A stretch of DNA of 64,000 nt. Source: Priestia aryabhattai B8W22 (GTDB lineage Bacteria > Bacillota > Bacilli > Bacillales > Bacillaceae_H). The notes beneath the pieces were generated by a model, which ran no database searches, was not told the origin of the DNA, and saw only the letters and a list, made by a program, of their open reading frames with translations. A program made the position numbers and the translations under genes. This document shows, piece after piece, positions 7,459 through 15,210 of the stretch; within the stretch, counting starts at the first letter, position 1; the number at the start of each line of letters is the position of its first letter. The stretch spans positions 62,001 through 126,000 of the forward strand of contig NZ_JYOO01000012.1 of the NCBI RefSeq assembly GCF_000956595.1. Reading direction: 5' to 3'.

Positions 7459-7866
7459 TTATTTTTGTAAGTCTTTTGATGAAAAATAGCCCGGTAAGAT
7501 TTCGTTGATGTTGGTAATCACAAAATCTCCTTTTAAGTTTGCTAAGATAATTTGTGTGTGATCATCACAGAACTCAGCTAATACTTGTCTGCATGCGCCG
7601 CAAGGAGAAATTGGGCCGTCCGTATCTCCTACAACTGCGATAGCTGAAAACTGCTTGTCCCCTTCTGAAACAGCTTTAAAAATAGCCGTTCGCTCAGCGC
7701 AGTTCGTCAATCCATAGGAAGCGTTTTCAATATTACATCCACGATAAATCTTCCCATCAGTTGTTAAAAGAGCTGCACCAACATGAAAATGAGAATACGG
7801 TACATGTGCTTGTTTGCTTGCTGCAATTGCTTCATCTATTAATTGTTTTGGCTCCACCGTCATCAT
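7459..7866 (-). CDS. cdd: Cytidine deaminase
   Basis: The 135-aa enzyme deaminates cytidine and deoxycytidine to uridine and deoxyuridine. The zinc and catalytic motifs are visible: CAE at residues 56-58 within TNCAERTAIF (C56 ligand, E58 proton shuttle) and PCGACRQV with C89 and C92. The N-terminal AHVPYSHFHVGAALLT is also typical. Two adjacent ATGs are possible starts and the SD AAAGG almost touches the first, so the start may be one codon later. It sits between deoC and nupC, feeding deaminated nucleosides to Pdp. Confidence 0.95.
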   Translation of the reverse strand: MMTVEPKQLIDEAIAASKQAHVPYSHFHVGAALLTTDGKIYRGCNIENASYGLTNCAERTAIFKAVSEGDKQFSAIAVVGDTDGPISPCGACRQVLAEFCDDHTQIILANLKGDFVITNINEILPGYFSSKDLQK

Positions 7867-7880
7867 CCTTTGCTTAGTTT

Positions 7881-7910
7881 ACAGCAGGTTAGCTAGTACT
7901 AACCTGCTGT
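7881..7910 (-). promoter_or_regulatory. Intercistronic stem-loop between deoC and cdd
   Basis: An 11-bp perfect stem (7881-7891 with 7900-7910, 8-nt loop) falls exactly in the gap between the two genes. There is no T run after it in the direction of transcription, so it more likely sets mRNA stability or separates expression levels than terminates. Confidence 0.55.
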
Positions 7911-7916
7911 CATTTA

Positions 7917-8591
7917 TTAATAATCAGAGTTGCTTAATTGACCTTTTGCAATTGATACGCCAGAGCTTGCACCAATACGTGTTGCACCAGCTTCAATCAT
8001 TGCTTTTGCATCTTCTAAGCCGCGAACGCCGCCAGAAGCTTTTACACCTACATCTGGTCCAACCGTTTTTCTCATAAGCGCTACGTCTTCTACCGTTGCG
8101 CCTCCTGTAGAGAAGCCTGTTGACGTTTTAACAAAATCAGCTCCAGCTTTTACAGCTAGCTCAGAAACTGTTGCTTTTTCTTCGTCTGTTAAAAGAGCCG
8201 TTTCAATAATTACTTTTACTAGCGCTTTGCCTTTTGCAGCATCGACTACTGCTTGAATGTCGCTTTGCACTAAGTCATAATTTTTATCTTTTAACGCGCC
8301 GATATTGATTACCATATCTACTTCATCTGCACCATTTTCGATTGCATTTGTTGTTTCAAATGCTTTTACTGCTGAAGTCGTAGCTCCAAGAGGAAAGCCA
8401 ATTACCGTACACACTTTTACTTCTGGAGCATCTTTTAATAATTCAGCTGCTTTTTTTACCCACGTTGGATTTACGCAAACTGAAGCGAATGAATATTCTT
8501 TTGCTTCTTGTGCTAAAACCGTAACTTGCTCTTCTGTTGCATCTGCTTTTAATAATGTATGATCAATAATACCCGTAATGTTTTGACTCAT
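7917..8591 (-). CDS. deoC: Deoxyribose-phosphate aldolase
   Basis: The 224-aa enzyme cleaves 2-deoxyribose 5-phosphate to glyceraldehyde 3-phosphate and acetaldehyde, the last step of deoxynucleoside catabolism. The class I aldolase site is intact: D92 in ADEVDMVIN, Schiff-base K155 in DFVKTSTGF, and K184 in GVKASGGVR. The length is normal. It is co-transcribed with pdp (21-nt gap). Confidence 0.96.
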   Translation of the reverse strand: MSQNITGIIDHTLLKADATEEQVTVLAQEAKEYSFASVCVNPTWVKKAAELLKDAPEVKVCTVIGFPLGATTSAVKAFETTNAIENGADEVDMVINIGALKDKNYDLVQSDIQAVVDAAKGKALVKVIIETALLTDEEKATVSELAVKAGADFVKTSTGFSTGGATVEDVALMRKTVGPDVGVKASGGVRGLEDAKAMIEAGATRIGASSGVSIAKGQLSNSDY

Positions 8592-8612
8592 TTTGTTCTT
8601 CCTCTCTGTCTC

Positions 8613-9914
8613 TTAATGAATTTCTTTATAAATTAACGTTGGAGCTTCCACTTTTTCAGCGACCGTGCTGTAAGAATCATAAACGATATCCATTACTTCC
8701 TGTACATCTTCACTATTGCTGTGGATGGTAACAAGAGAGTCGCCTTTTTTCACTTGGTCGCCAACTTTTTTATTTAACATAATACCAACTGCTAAGTCGA
8801 TTTCAGATTCTTTTGTTGCACGTCCTGCACCTAGCTTCATTGCCGCTACGCCGATTTTTTCTGCAACGATTTCTGAAATGTAGCCATCTTCTTTTGCTGG
8901 CACTTCAATTTTGTGCGCTGCATCCGGTAATTTAGAAGGATCGTCTGCCACAGAAGCGTCTCCGCCTTGTGCGCTTAAGAATGTTTTGAACGATTCTAAT
9001 GCTTTTCCGTTTTTAATTACTTCTTGAAGCATTGCACGCGCTTCATCTAAGCTGCTTGCTTTTTCAGCAAGTACAACCATGTGACTTCCTAATGTTAAGC
9101 AAAGCTCTGTTAAATCTTCAGGACCTTCGCCTTTTAACGTGTCGATAGCTTCTTTCACTTCAAGCGCATTACCAACCGCAAATCCTAGAGGCTGGCTCAT
9201 ATCTGAGATGATTGCTTTTGTGTTTCGGCCTACGCCTTTTCCGATTTCAACCATTGCTTTTGCTAATTCTTCAGCGTCTTCAAGCTTTTTCATAAATGCG
9301 CCGTTCCCCGTTTTTACATCCAAGCAAATAGCATCTGCTCCAGCTGCAATTTTCTTACTCATAATTGAGCTTGCAATTAACGGAATCGAATCAACTGTTG
9401 CTGTTACATCACGAAGCGCATAAAGCTTTTTATCCGCTGGCGTTAAGTCTCCGCTTTGACCGATAACGGCAATTTTATTTGTATTTACTAAACGAATAAA
9501 TTCTTCGTTTGTAATTTCAACGTGGAAGCCAGGCACTGCTTCAAGTTTATCAATCGTACCGCCAGTATGTCCTAAGCCGCGGCCAGACATTTTAGCAACC
9601 GGTACATCAACCGCAGCTACTAAAGGTCCTAATACAAGTGTTGTTGTATCACCTACGCCGCCTGTGCTGTGTTTGTCTACTTTAATACCTTCAATTTTTG
9701 ATAAGTCGATTTGATCTCCTGATTCAACCATTGCTTGCGTTAAATTTACGCGTTCTTCCTGCGTCATTCCTTGAAAGTAAATCGCCATCGCAAATGCCGA
9801 TAGCTGATAATCAGGTAAATCCCCTTTTGTATAACCTTCGATAATAAAATCGATTTCTGCTTTATTTAATTCATGTCCATTACGTTTTTTTTCAATTAAG
9901 TCAACCATTCTCAT
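8613..9914 (-). CDS. pdp: Pyrimidine-nucleoside phosphorylase
   Basis: The 433-aa enzyme phosphorolyses uridine, deoxyuridine and thymidine to base and (deoxy)ribose 1-phosphate. It follows the thymidine phosphorylase family closely: [18 protein letters not shown] (phosphate site), [18 protein letters not shown] (family signature), [20 protein letters not shown], and a C-terminal [19 protein letters not shown] domain. The ATG follows AGGGGG by 8 nt. It is the first gene of the operon pdp-deoC-cdd-nupC, behind a DeoR-type operator and a cre site. Confidence 0.96.
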   Translation of the reverse strand: MRMVDLIEKKRNGHELNKAEIDFIIEGYTKGDLPDYQLSAFAMAIYFQGMTQEERVNLTQAMVESGDQIDLSKIEGIKVDKHSTGGVGDTTTLVLGPLVAAVDVPVAKMSGRGLGHTGGTIDKLEAVPGFHVEITNEEFIRLVNTNKIAVIGQSGDLTPADKKLYALRDVTATVDSIPLIASSIMSKKIAAGADAICLDVKTGNGAFMKKLEDAEELAKAMVEIGKGVGRNTKAIISDMSQPLGFAVGNALEVKEAIDTLKGEGPEDLTELCLTLGSHMVVLAEKASSLDEARAMLQEVIKNGKALESFKTFLSAQGGDASVADDPSKLPDAAHKIEVPAKEDGYISEIVAEKIGVAAMKLGAGRATKESEIDLAVGIMLNKKVGDQVKKGDSLVTIHSNSEDVQEVMDIVYDSYSTVAEKVEAPTLIYKEIH

Positions 9915-9954
9915 GACGTTTTCCCCCTAAAAGTATCTGCATATTGTGCATCCA

Positions 9955-9968
9955 CTAAAACGTTTTCA
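9955..9968. promoter_or_regulatory. cre-like CcpA site in the pdp leader
   Basis: On the minus strand it reads TGAAAACGTTTTAG, 12 of 14 positions of the cre consensus. It lies just downstream of the predicted +1 of the pdp promoter, the roadblock position. The B. subtilis dra-nupC-pdp operon is known to be CcpA-repressed. Confidence 0.55.
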
Positions 9969-9983
9969 ACAACTTACACCCTT

Positions 9984-10012
9984 ACTATATAATAGCTTTG
10001 AACAATTGTAAA
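9984..10012 (-). promoter_or_regulatory. Promoter of the pdp operon
   Basis: On the minus strand the -35 is TTTACA (10007-10012), the spacer is 17 bp and the -10 is TATAGT (9984-9989). The -35 lies inside the inverted repeat taken as the DeoR operator. Confidence 0.7.
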
Positions 10013-10035
10013 CAGATATATTTACATTTGTTCAA
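9998..10035. promoter_or_regulatory. DeoR-type operator (inverted repeat)
   Basis: The arms TTGAACAATTGTAAA (9998-10012) and TTTACATTTGTTCAA (10021-10035) match at 14 of 15 positions around an 8-bp centre. TTGAACAA is the half-site word of the B. subtilis DeoR operator. The repeat overlaps the -35, consistent with repression relieved by deoxyribose 5-phosphate. Confidence 0.7.
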
Positions 10036-10061
10036 AAATATTTATAGCTGCTGTTTTAGTG

Positions 10062-10095
10062 AATAAAAAAAGACTTCCGCACTCGGAAGTCTTCC
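10062..10095 (-). terminator. Terminator of the deoR transcript
   Basis: A 10-bp perfect stem (10070-10079 with 10084-10093, 4-nt loop) is followed on the minus strand by a run of T. It ends the deoR plus 70-codon gene unit. Confidence 0.85.
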
Positions 10096-10164
10096 CTTAT
10101 TTTTCAGCTTTTATCACAAATGACAACATGATTCGGTACTTATTCTTTACCTTTTTATAAGGAA

Positions 10165-10377
10165 TTAATACGTATGGCTGATCAGGCGGCGTAAATCGTT
10201 CAATTCCTTAATGATATAGCCCGTGGTTCCTTTGGCAATCACTCCGTCTTTTGAAACGTCCCCTTGAAAAGGATACCGGTTTCGCTGTGCCTGCAGAGAT
10301 GACGCAGAATAAGATACAATATCTTCTACTATTTCAACCCGATGAAGCTTTTGCTCTTGAAAAAACAGCGTCTTCAT
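10165..10377 (-). CDS. Small unknown protein co-transcribed with deoR
   Basis: I do not recognise this 70-aa protein. It is hydrophilic with no membrane segment, and contains a mid-section ASSLQAQRNRYPFQGDVSKD and a C-terminal KELNDLRRLISHTY. Its ATG lies 5 nt after the deoR stop codon inside the string TAAAGGAGATG, so the SD is too close for normal initiation and translation is probably coupled to deoR termination. It shares deoR's terminator, so it is a real part of the regulator's operon. Confidence 0.6.
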   Translation of the reverse strand: MKTLFFQEQKLHRVEIVEDIVSYSASSLQAQRNRYPFQGDVSKDGVIAKGTTGYIIKELNDLRRLISHTY

Positions 10378-10382
10378 CTCCT

Positions 10383-11333
10383 TTACTCTTGTTTATCTAA
10401 TAAAAAGCGCGCCGTGAACTGATCCGTAACGAGCACATTTGCAAATTTCCCTTGCAGCGCTCCGTAAATGCTGTCGATTTTCTGATCTCCGCCGGCTACT
10501 AAAATGGCGTACTCTTTCTTCTTCAGCTCTTCCAAATCAAGTCCAAGCGTCCGTTCGTCCAGGCTTTCATTGCAAATTTGTCCATCTTTATCAAAAAAAC
10601 GTGAACAAATGTCTCCTACTGCTCGGGAGGAAATCATCTCTACATCTTGTTCGGAAAAGTAGCCAAGCTGAAAAAGCAGCGAATCGGTTTTAATGGGTCC
10701 CGTAGTAAAGACGGCAATGTTGGCTTGCTTGCCTAAATCTAAAATGCGCTTAATATGACGGTCCGTTTCCATTGCTTTTTTGACTACCACATGATCGACA
10801 ATCACAGGCAGAGGAAGATGCATAGGAGGCGTGTTGTATGCCTTTCCAAATAAGTACATAATTTCAGAAGCATATGTGCTCGTTTCCGAATGGCTTACTC
10901 CGCCTTTTAACTGCACAACCTGCACGTCATTCACATACTTTTGTTTTAAATCGATGGCCACTTGATAAAGAGTTGTTCCCCACGTCACCCCAATAATATC
11001 TCCATCTTTTACGATGTCATAGAGATAGTCAGCCGCTGCCACGCCTAGATGACTTTTAATAATGTGATTTTCATATTGAGGCACCGGTGTGACGATTGCT
11101 TTTTTTAGATTGAATTTATGTTCAAGCTGAGAAGACAATTTTTCACTATTGATAGATGAATCCACAATTTTAATTTGAACAATGCCTTCTTCTTTTGCTG
11201 TCTGCAGCAATCGAGAAACCGTAGGCCTTGATACACCAAGCTTTTTTGCAATTTCACTTTGATTATAATCAAGAATATAATACATCCTTGCCGCTTCAAT
11301 CACCTTATTAAATTTCTCTTGATCCATCTCCAT
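10383..11333 (-). CDS. deoR: DeoR, SorC-family deoxyribonucleoside regulator
   Basis: The 316-aa repressor has an N-terminal helix-turn-helix (YNQSEIAKKLGVSRPTVSRL, residues about 24-43) and the SorC-type sugar-binding domain with VKDGDIIGVTWGTTLYQVA, VQLKGGVSH, and AVGDICSRFFDKDGQICNE. It closely resembles B. subtilis DeoR, which is released from its operator by deoxyribose 5-phosphate. It is adjacent to and on the same strand as pdp-deoC-cdd-nupC but has its own terminator. A perfect core operator lies upstream of its start, so it may be autoregulated. Confidence 0.92.
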   Translation of the reverse strand: MEMDQEKFNKVIEAARMYYILDYNQSEIAKKLGVSRPTVSRLLQTAKEEGIVQIKIVDSSINSEKLSSQLEHKFNLKKAIVTPVPQYENHIIKSHLGVAAADYLYDIVKDGDIIGVTWGTTLYQVAIDLKQKYVNDVQVVQLKGGVSHSETSTYASEIMYLFGKAYNTPPMHLPLPVIVDHVVVKKAMETDRHIKRILDLGKQANIAVFTTGPIKTDSLLFQLGYFSEQDVEMISSRAVGDICSRFFDKDGQICNESLDERTLGLDLEELKKKEYAILVAGGDQKIDSIYGALQGKFANVLVTDQFTARFLLDKQE

Positions 11334-11408
11334 CGACTTGTTCTCCCTTACCTCGTGAATTTCTTATCCCAATTTTACCAAACTTATGTCTTTAGTTTAC
11401 TTGTTTGG

Positions 11409-11422
11409 TGAACAAAATTTCA
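11409..11422. promoter_or_regulatory. DeoR core operator upstream of deoR
   Basis: TGAACAAAATTTCA is identical to the core of the operator I recall for B. subtilis DeoR. It lies about 76 nt before the deoR start, between a possible -35 (TTGAAA) and -10 (TAAACT) on the minus strand. Confidence 0.55.
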
Positions 11423-11465
11423 AGAGGGGATTTTGTAACTGAGATGAAAAGAGAAATACTCGGGT

Positions 11466-12440
11466 TTAAGGAGACCAGTTTTCTACGTATCCATTCATTC
11501 CAGCATACTTATAAAGAGATTCTAACTTACGCTCCGAATAATAGTTAAAATCATTGTGAACTGCTGTTAATTTAAGATTCTCATTACGAACAAACATCTT
11601 CTCAAGGTATAAGCTCTTAGCAAGTTTATTGCTCTTTTTTGTGTTGCAACTTTGACAGCTTAACACCAAATTCCACATATTATCTGATTGGATATAACTC
11701 CATGGAATAAAATGATCTACATGCGTAGCGATGCGTTTAGCAGAAAGAACTTTCCCACAATAAAAACATTCTTTTGTTTCATATTTCCAAAGTATATTAT
11801 AGAATGCATGCAGCGATTCGCGTTTTGATATATTTTCCACTTTCAACAAGACATCTTCCAACTTATTTTTGTCATTATGCTTTTCTAAAAATTTTGCCAA
11901 ATGATAATTGGTTAAATGAGTAACAATTTGTCTATATTTTTGTAAAAAAATATACATACTGCTATTAAACTTTATGTATTCTGTTCTTTTATCAAACTCA
12001 TAAATAGAACCTTCCATATCTCCGTATAACGCCCCTACTACATACCTTGCCCCCACTTTTTTAGTTCTTTCTACTAACTGCAATTGAAGATTACTTGGCA
12101 AACGATCAAATACTACTTTATTGGGGACACCATGCATTAACTGAAATTCCTTTAACTCTTTTTGAATTCCAGCTTGTCTATTGGACGTATTTAATTGATT
12201 TAAATCATGATGAATAACCAAATTCCAATATATTTTAGCAAATGAAAAATACACTTGATCAAACGTGAGGACTAACTGATTGTCAACGTTATATAGGTTT
12301 TCAATTAAAGCCTTCAGTAAACCGTATTTATAGGTTGTGGTAAAGTGACCATTAGCGAAAAATTGATTAATGACCTTCCAAATTTCTTGTTCTGTTAAAT
12401 AAGCTTTTTTTATTTCTCCTACTTTTAAATTAAAACTCAC
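11466..12440 (-). CDS. HNH endonuclease-domain protein
   Basis: The 324-aa protein has a long unassigned N-terminal region and a C-terminal HNH/zinc module: C225 and C228 in FYCGK, H240-V-D242-H243 in ATHVDHFIPWS, N257 in MWNLVLSC, C262, C265 and N266 in CQSCNTKKSN. All metal and catalytic residues expected of an HNH nuclease are present. It lies 38 nt after a MazG-like gene on the same strand. The sequence is more AT-rich than its neighbours, a hint of transfer. The start is GTG; the SD is poorly spaced. Restriction, phage defence or homing functions are possible; none is shown. Confidence 0.78.
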   Translation of the reverse strand: MSFNLKVGEIKKAYLTEQEIWKVINQFFANGHFTTTYKYGLLKALIENLYNVDNQLVLTFDQVYFSFAKIYWNLVIHHDLNQLNTSNRQAGIQKELKEFQLMHGVPNKVVFDRLPSNLQLQLVERTKKVGARYVVGALYGDMEGSIYEFDKRTEYIKFNSSMYIFLQKYRQIVTHLTNYHLAKFLEKHNDKNKLEDVLLKVENISKRESLHAFYNILWKYETKECFYCGKVLSAKRIATHVDHFIPWSYIQSDNMWNLVLSCQSCNTKKSNKLAKSLYLEKMFVRNENLKLTAVHNDFNYYSERKLESLYKYAGMNGYVENWSP

Positions 12441-12478
12441 CTTCCAACGCTCACTCCCTCCACTATTGGACCACCAAA

Positions 12479-12805
12479 CTACGCTTCCTCTGTTTCCACT
12501 AAATAAATCCGATCATCAAACTTCCCGCGCTCCTTGGCCTTCTCCTCACGCACTTTCTCCAGCTGCTCTGGCGTTGCTCCGTGCACAGCTGCTAGCGCGT
12601 GCATCACTTCCAGTAAATCTGCGAGTTCTTCAATGGCCTCTTGATGCGTTGGGGCTTCTATGTATTCTCGAAGCTCTTCTTTTGCTTTTTTTATCAGCTC
12701 ATTTTGATATTCCTCTCGCTGCAGCACGCGTGATTTGAAGGTTTTTCCGCTTTGTTCAATAATCGTAGGAATTTTATCTCGCACTAGCTTGTTATAAGTA
12801 GGCAT
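12479..12805 (-). CDS. MazG-like / phosphoribosyl-ATP pyrophosphohydrolase-like protein
   Basis: The 108-aa protein starts MPTYNKLVRDKIPTIIEQSG, the signature N-terminus of a common stand-alone all-alpha NTP-pyrophosphohydrolase family, and has the metal-binding EELREYIEAP and EEAIEELADLLEVMHAL-type acidic helices (E and D residues in EAIEELADLLEV). Such enzymes hydrolyse nucleoside triphosphates to monophosphates. I chose the ATG at 12805 because GGAGG lies 8 nt upstream. It is followed by the HNH nuclease gene. Confidence 0.85.
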   Translation of the reverse strand: MPTYNKLVRDKIPTIIEQSGKTFKSRVLQREEYQNELIKKAKEELREYIEAPTHQEAIEELADLLEVMHALAAVHGATPEQLEKVREEKAKERGKFDDRIYLVETEEA

Positions 12806-12839
12806 TATTTTTTCCTCCATCTCTTACCTTTCTAGTAAA

Positions 12840-13040
12840 CTAGTATCTTTCAAATTCTGCTTGATTTCCGTTAAACACATTTAAATCAATAAACGTTTCT
12901 TTACCTTTATAGCCGCTGACACTCATTGCATTTGGAATTACCCAGCCTATACTCCATAGTAAAAATATAAAGCTTACAAGAGCGGCTAATATAACTCCTG
13001 CGGCAAGAAATCTGTTCTTCTTTTGATTTGCTTTATCTAT
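12840..13040 (-). CDS. Small single-pass membrane protein with a possible AUA start
   Basis: A 66-codon frame reads (M)DKANQKKNRFLAAGVILAAL, then one long hydrophobic helix to about residue 37 and an extracytoplasmic tail ending AEFERY. There is no ATG, GTG or TTG at the head of the frame. The codon 8 nt after a good SD (AAGGGGG) is ATA (13038-13040). Either AUA is used, or an ATG has mutated and the gene is dead. The basic N-terminus followed by a single helix looks like a real small membrane protein. I do not recognise the family. Confidence 0.5.
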   Translation of the reverse strand: MDKANQKKNRFLAAGVILAALVSFIFLLWSIGWVIPNAMSVSGYKGKETFIDLNVFNGNQAEFERY

Positions 13041-13131
13041 TGTGTTTACCCCCTTTTTTTGGAAAATACTTCTAATATTCTAACATAAAAAGGATTTTCC
13101 AAAACAAGAGAGCATACAGGTCTTTGTTAAT

Positions 13132-13164
13132 AAATACAAAAAACCACCTAAAAATCAGGCGGCT
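13132..13164 (-). terminator. Terminator of the small membrane protein gene at 13171
   Basis: On the minus strand CCGCCT pairs with AGGTGG around a T-rich loop and is followed by TTTTTTG. Confidence 0.7.
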
Positions 13165-13170
13165 CTTCTT

Positions 13171-13482
13171 TTATGCTGCGTCTTCAGACGGCTCGTTATC
13201 TTTGGCTGCTTCTATCAGTAAAAAAATAGCCGTTAAAATATGCATGATCATGCCGACAACCGGAATCCACGCGATAGCTGAACAGACAATTCCCATGATA
13301 TGCCCTGTCCGAACTTTGTTTGTTTTAATCGCAAATACTAAACCTACGATATGCAATGCAAGCATTAGAATAAGCGGCGTATAGGCTAGGCTTATAACCA
13401 AGGTGCCACCTAGAAGTGGAATCCCCCAAAGGGCCTCCAATCCTCCGCTGACCCATTTCAATATACGACTTGCTTTTCCCAT
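13171..13482 (-). CDS. Small multi-pass membrane protein, unknown
   Basis: The 103-aa protein has three hydrophobic segments (about residues 15-38, 45-62 and 70-90) and a charged tail AAKDNEPSEDAA. The ATG at 13482 is chosen because GGGGGAGG precedes it; the longer frame starts upstream of the SD. The layout resembles small DUF4064-like Bacillus membrane proteins but I cannot name a family. It is a single gene with its own terminator. Confidence 0.7.
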   Translation of the reverse strand: MGKASRILKWVSGGLEALWGIPLLGGTLVISLAYTPLILMLALHIVGLVFAIKTNKVRTGHIMGIVCSAIAWIPVVGMIMHILTAIFLLIEAAKDNEPSEDAA

Positions 13483-13712
13483 TGTATCCTCCCCCTTTGT
13501 CTTCAATGTATGCACAGAAGTTTTGTTTCTGAACGTTTGTATATGAAAAAAGTGGCAAAAATACGCGCGTTAAAAATAAGCTTATAGTCCCGAATGAAAA
13601 TAAGTTTTTATGTAGAAATAGTTTAATAGTGAAAAATGAATGAGAAGAAAAGGGTCGTTTTACATGTAATAACGAGGAGGTCTTCGTAAAGAGAACGAAG
13701 TAAACATCAACA

Positions 13713-13747
13713 AAAAAGCCGAACTCAAAATGTAAGCTCGGCTTTTT
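13713..13747. terminator. Bidirectional terminator
   Basis: The arms AAAAAGCCGA (13713-13722) and TCGGCTTTTT (13738-13747) are perfect complements. On the minus strand it ends the small gene at 13788. The plus strand has no gene leading into it (13483-13712 holds none that I can see). Confidence 0.75.
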
Positions 13748-13787
13748 CTTCTATACCAAATAAAAGTATTATAAAATGTTTTTAGTA

Positions 13788-13976
13788 TTAGTGTTCTCGA
13801 CTCTTCTCAAATTTTTCAACAGCCTCAAAATCAAGCTCGGCTGATATCCAATCGCCTTTTTCCGGGAATTCTAGATTTCGAACGACTATTTTATTCGGCA
13901 CCTTTTTTTCTAAAATTTTCGCCTGGCAGTTTTTGTACATAACTACTTCTCGTTCTTTGATATCTGTCCACAACAA
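13788..13976 (-). CDS. Small hypothetical protein
   Basis: The 62-aa product is mixed-charge and soluble, with the segment KILEKKVPNKIVVRNLEFPE and the end EAVEKFEKSREH. I do not recognise it. The start is uncertain: TTG at 13976 has AAAGGGG 8 nt upstream; an in-frame ATG at 13940 has a weak GAGAAG; the GTG at 14021 has none. It has its own terminator. Confidence 0.45.
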   Translation of the reverse strand: MLWTDIKEREVVMYKNCQAKILEKKVPNKIVVRNLEFPEKGDWISAELDFEAVEKFEKSREH

Positions 13977-14442
13977 GTGCAGAACCCCTTTCAACTTTAA
14001 GAAGTTAATATTTCGAAACACTGTTTTACATTTTATTATATTTTTTTTGATTTGTTAATTTTTTTGTCTTGTTTTTCATAAAAAAATGATCAAAACGCTT
14101 TTTTCTACTACAATATACCCAAAATATCTTTTAACCTTTAAATATTTATGTTATATTTTTAAAATTGTATTACAAGTTTTTTGTTTTTGCCTTTTCGTTT
14201 CTCCTCTGTTCTTCTTTTTACATATTTATAATAGACATATCAATCTATACTAATACGTATTAAGGTTTAAAAGTTCAAAAATATCTTAACATACTAAAAA
14301 GCATTGGGTTGTCCCACTAGAAAGTCAATCGAATTTACAAAAACTCCACCGAAAAAACTAGAAGCCTTTAGCCATACAAAAGACTGCTTTTACCGCATGT
14401 ATATTTTAATGAATACTAACAACACAATTTGAGGTGCCAATA
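13977..14442. other. AT-rich intergenic stretch
   Basis: Very AT-rich with long T and A runs. I see no convincing ORF, hairpin or promoter with both boxes; it presumably holds the plsY promoter near its right end. Confidence 0.4.
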
Positions 14443-15030
14443 ATGAACGTATTAACAAACGCTATAATTATCTTATTAGCTTATTTAATTGGGTCAATTC
14501 CTTTTGCTTTAGTGATTGGAAAGGGCTTTTACAAAACCGATGTTCGCAAGCACGGAAGCGGTAACTTAGGAGCCACTAACACCTTTCGTACTTTAGGAAA
14601 GAAAGCAGGTATTATAGTATTGATCGGCGATATAGCAAAAGGCTCGCTAGCTGTCTGTTTACCGCTTATGATGAATAGTCACTTGCATATGCTTGTCCCT
14701 GGGTTTATCGCTATTCTCGGACATAGTTATCCGATTTTTGCAAAGTTTAAAGGAGGAAAATCTGTAGCGACTGCCGCTGGTGTATTCCTTGCATTTTCAC
14801 CATTAGCTTTCATTCTAGGGATTCTTGCTTTTTTAATTTCTCTCAAAATTTCTAAATACGTATCCTTATCTTCACCTATTGGCGCATTGGTTGCCTTTTT
14901 AGCATCAATCTATGTAGGTGATGTAATATTAATGGTATTTGCAGCTATTATTTTTATTTTCATTACGTGGAAGCACATAAAGAACTTTAAACGCATTAAG
15001 TTAGGTACAGAGCCTAAGGTTAATTTTTAA
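14443..15030 (+). CDS. plsY: Glycerol-3-phosphate acyltransferase PlsY
   Basis: The 195-aa integral membrane enzyme transfers an acyl group from acyl-phosphate to glycerol 3-phosphate, the first step of phospholipid synthesis. The PlsY motifs are intact: GSIPFALVIGK (residues about 17-27), HGSGNLGATNTFR, the GDIAKG loop and LGHSYPIFAKFKGGKSVATA. The ATG at 14443 has GAGGTG 6 nt upstream; an upstream in-frame GTG overlaps the SD. It stands alone with a terminator, so it may be a second copy of the gene (inference). Confidence 0.92.
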   Translation: MNVLTNAIIILLAYLIGSIPFALVIGKGFYKTDVRKHGSGNLGATNTFRTLGKKAGIIVLIGDIAKGSLAVCLPLMMNSHLHMLVPGFIAILGHSYPIFAKFKGGKSVATAAGVFLAFSPLAFILGILAFLISLKISKYVSLSSPIGALVAFLASIYVGDVILMVFAAIIFIFITWKHIKNFKRIKLGTEPKVNF

Positions 15031-15073
15031 ACGTCATGAAGTTATTGACTAGTAATCTTTAAATATGTTTACC

Positions 15074-15107
15074 AAAAAGGTGTTCATGAGTTGAACACCT
15101 TTTTTTA
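15074..15107 (+). terminator. Terminator of plsY
   Basis: The stem AGGTGTTCA/TGAACACCT (15078-15086, 15092-15100) is followed by seven T residues. Confidence 0.85.
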
Positions 15108-15210
15108 TTATTTTAGTACGCCTTGTCCCAAGATAGACGTAAATTATGAAATTTCTTAAAAAATGCTCTTGATTATAGACTAAACAATACATTTTGCCGC
15201 TTCCTATATC

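Noticed and set aside
8305-8562. Antisense frames inside deoC, pdp and nupC
   Set aside because: Shadows of conserved genes with no SD and no independent signals.
13640-13712. Short plus-strand ORF and SD-like GAGGAGG leading to the terminator at 13713
   Set aside because: The ORF is nine codons long and no start follows the SD-like word; the terminator is explained by the minus-strand gene.
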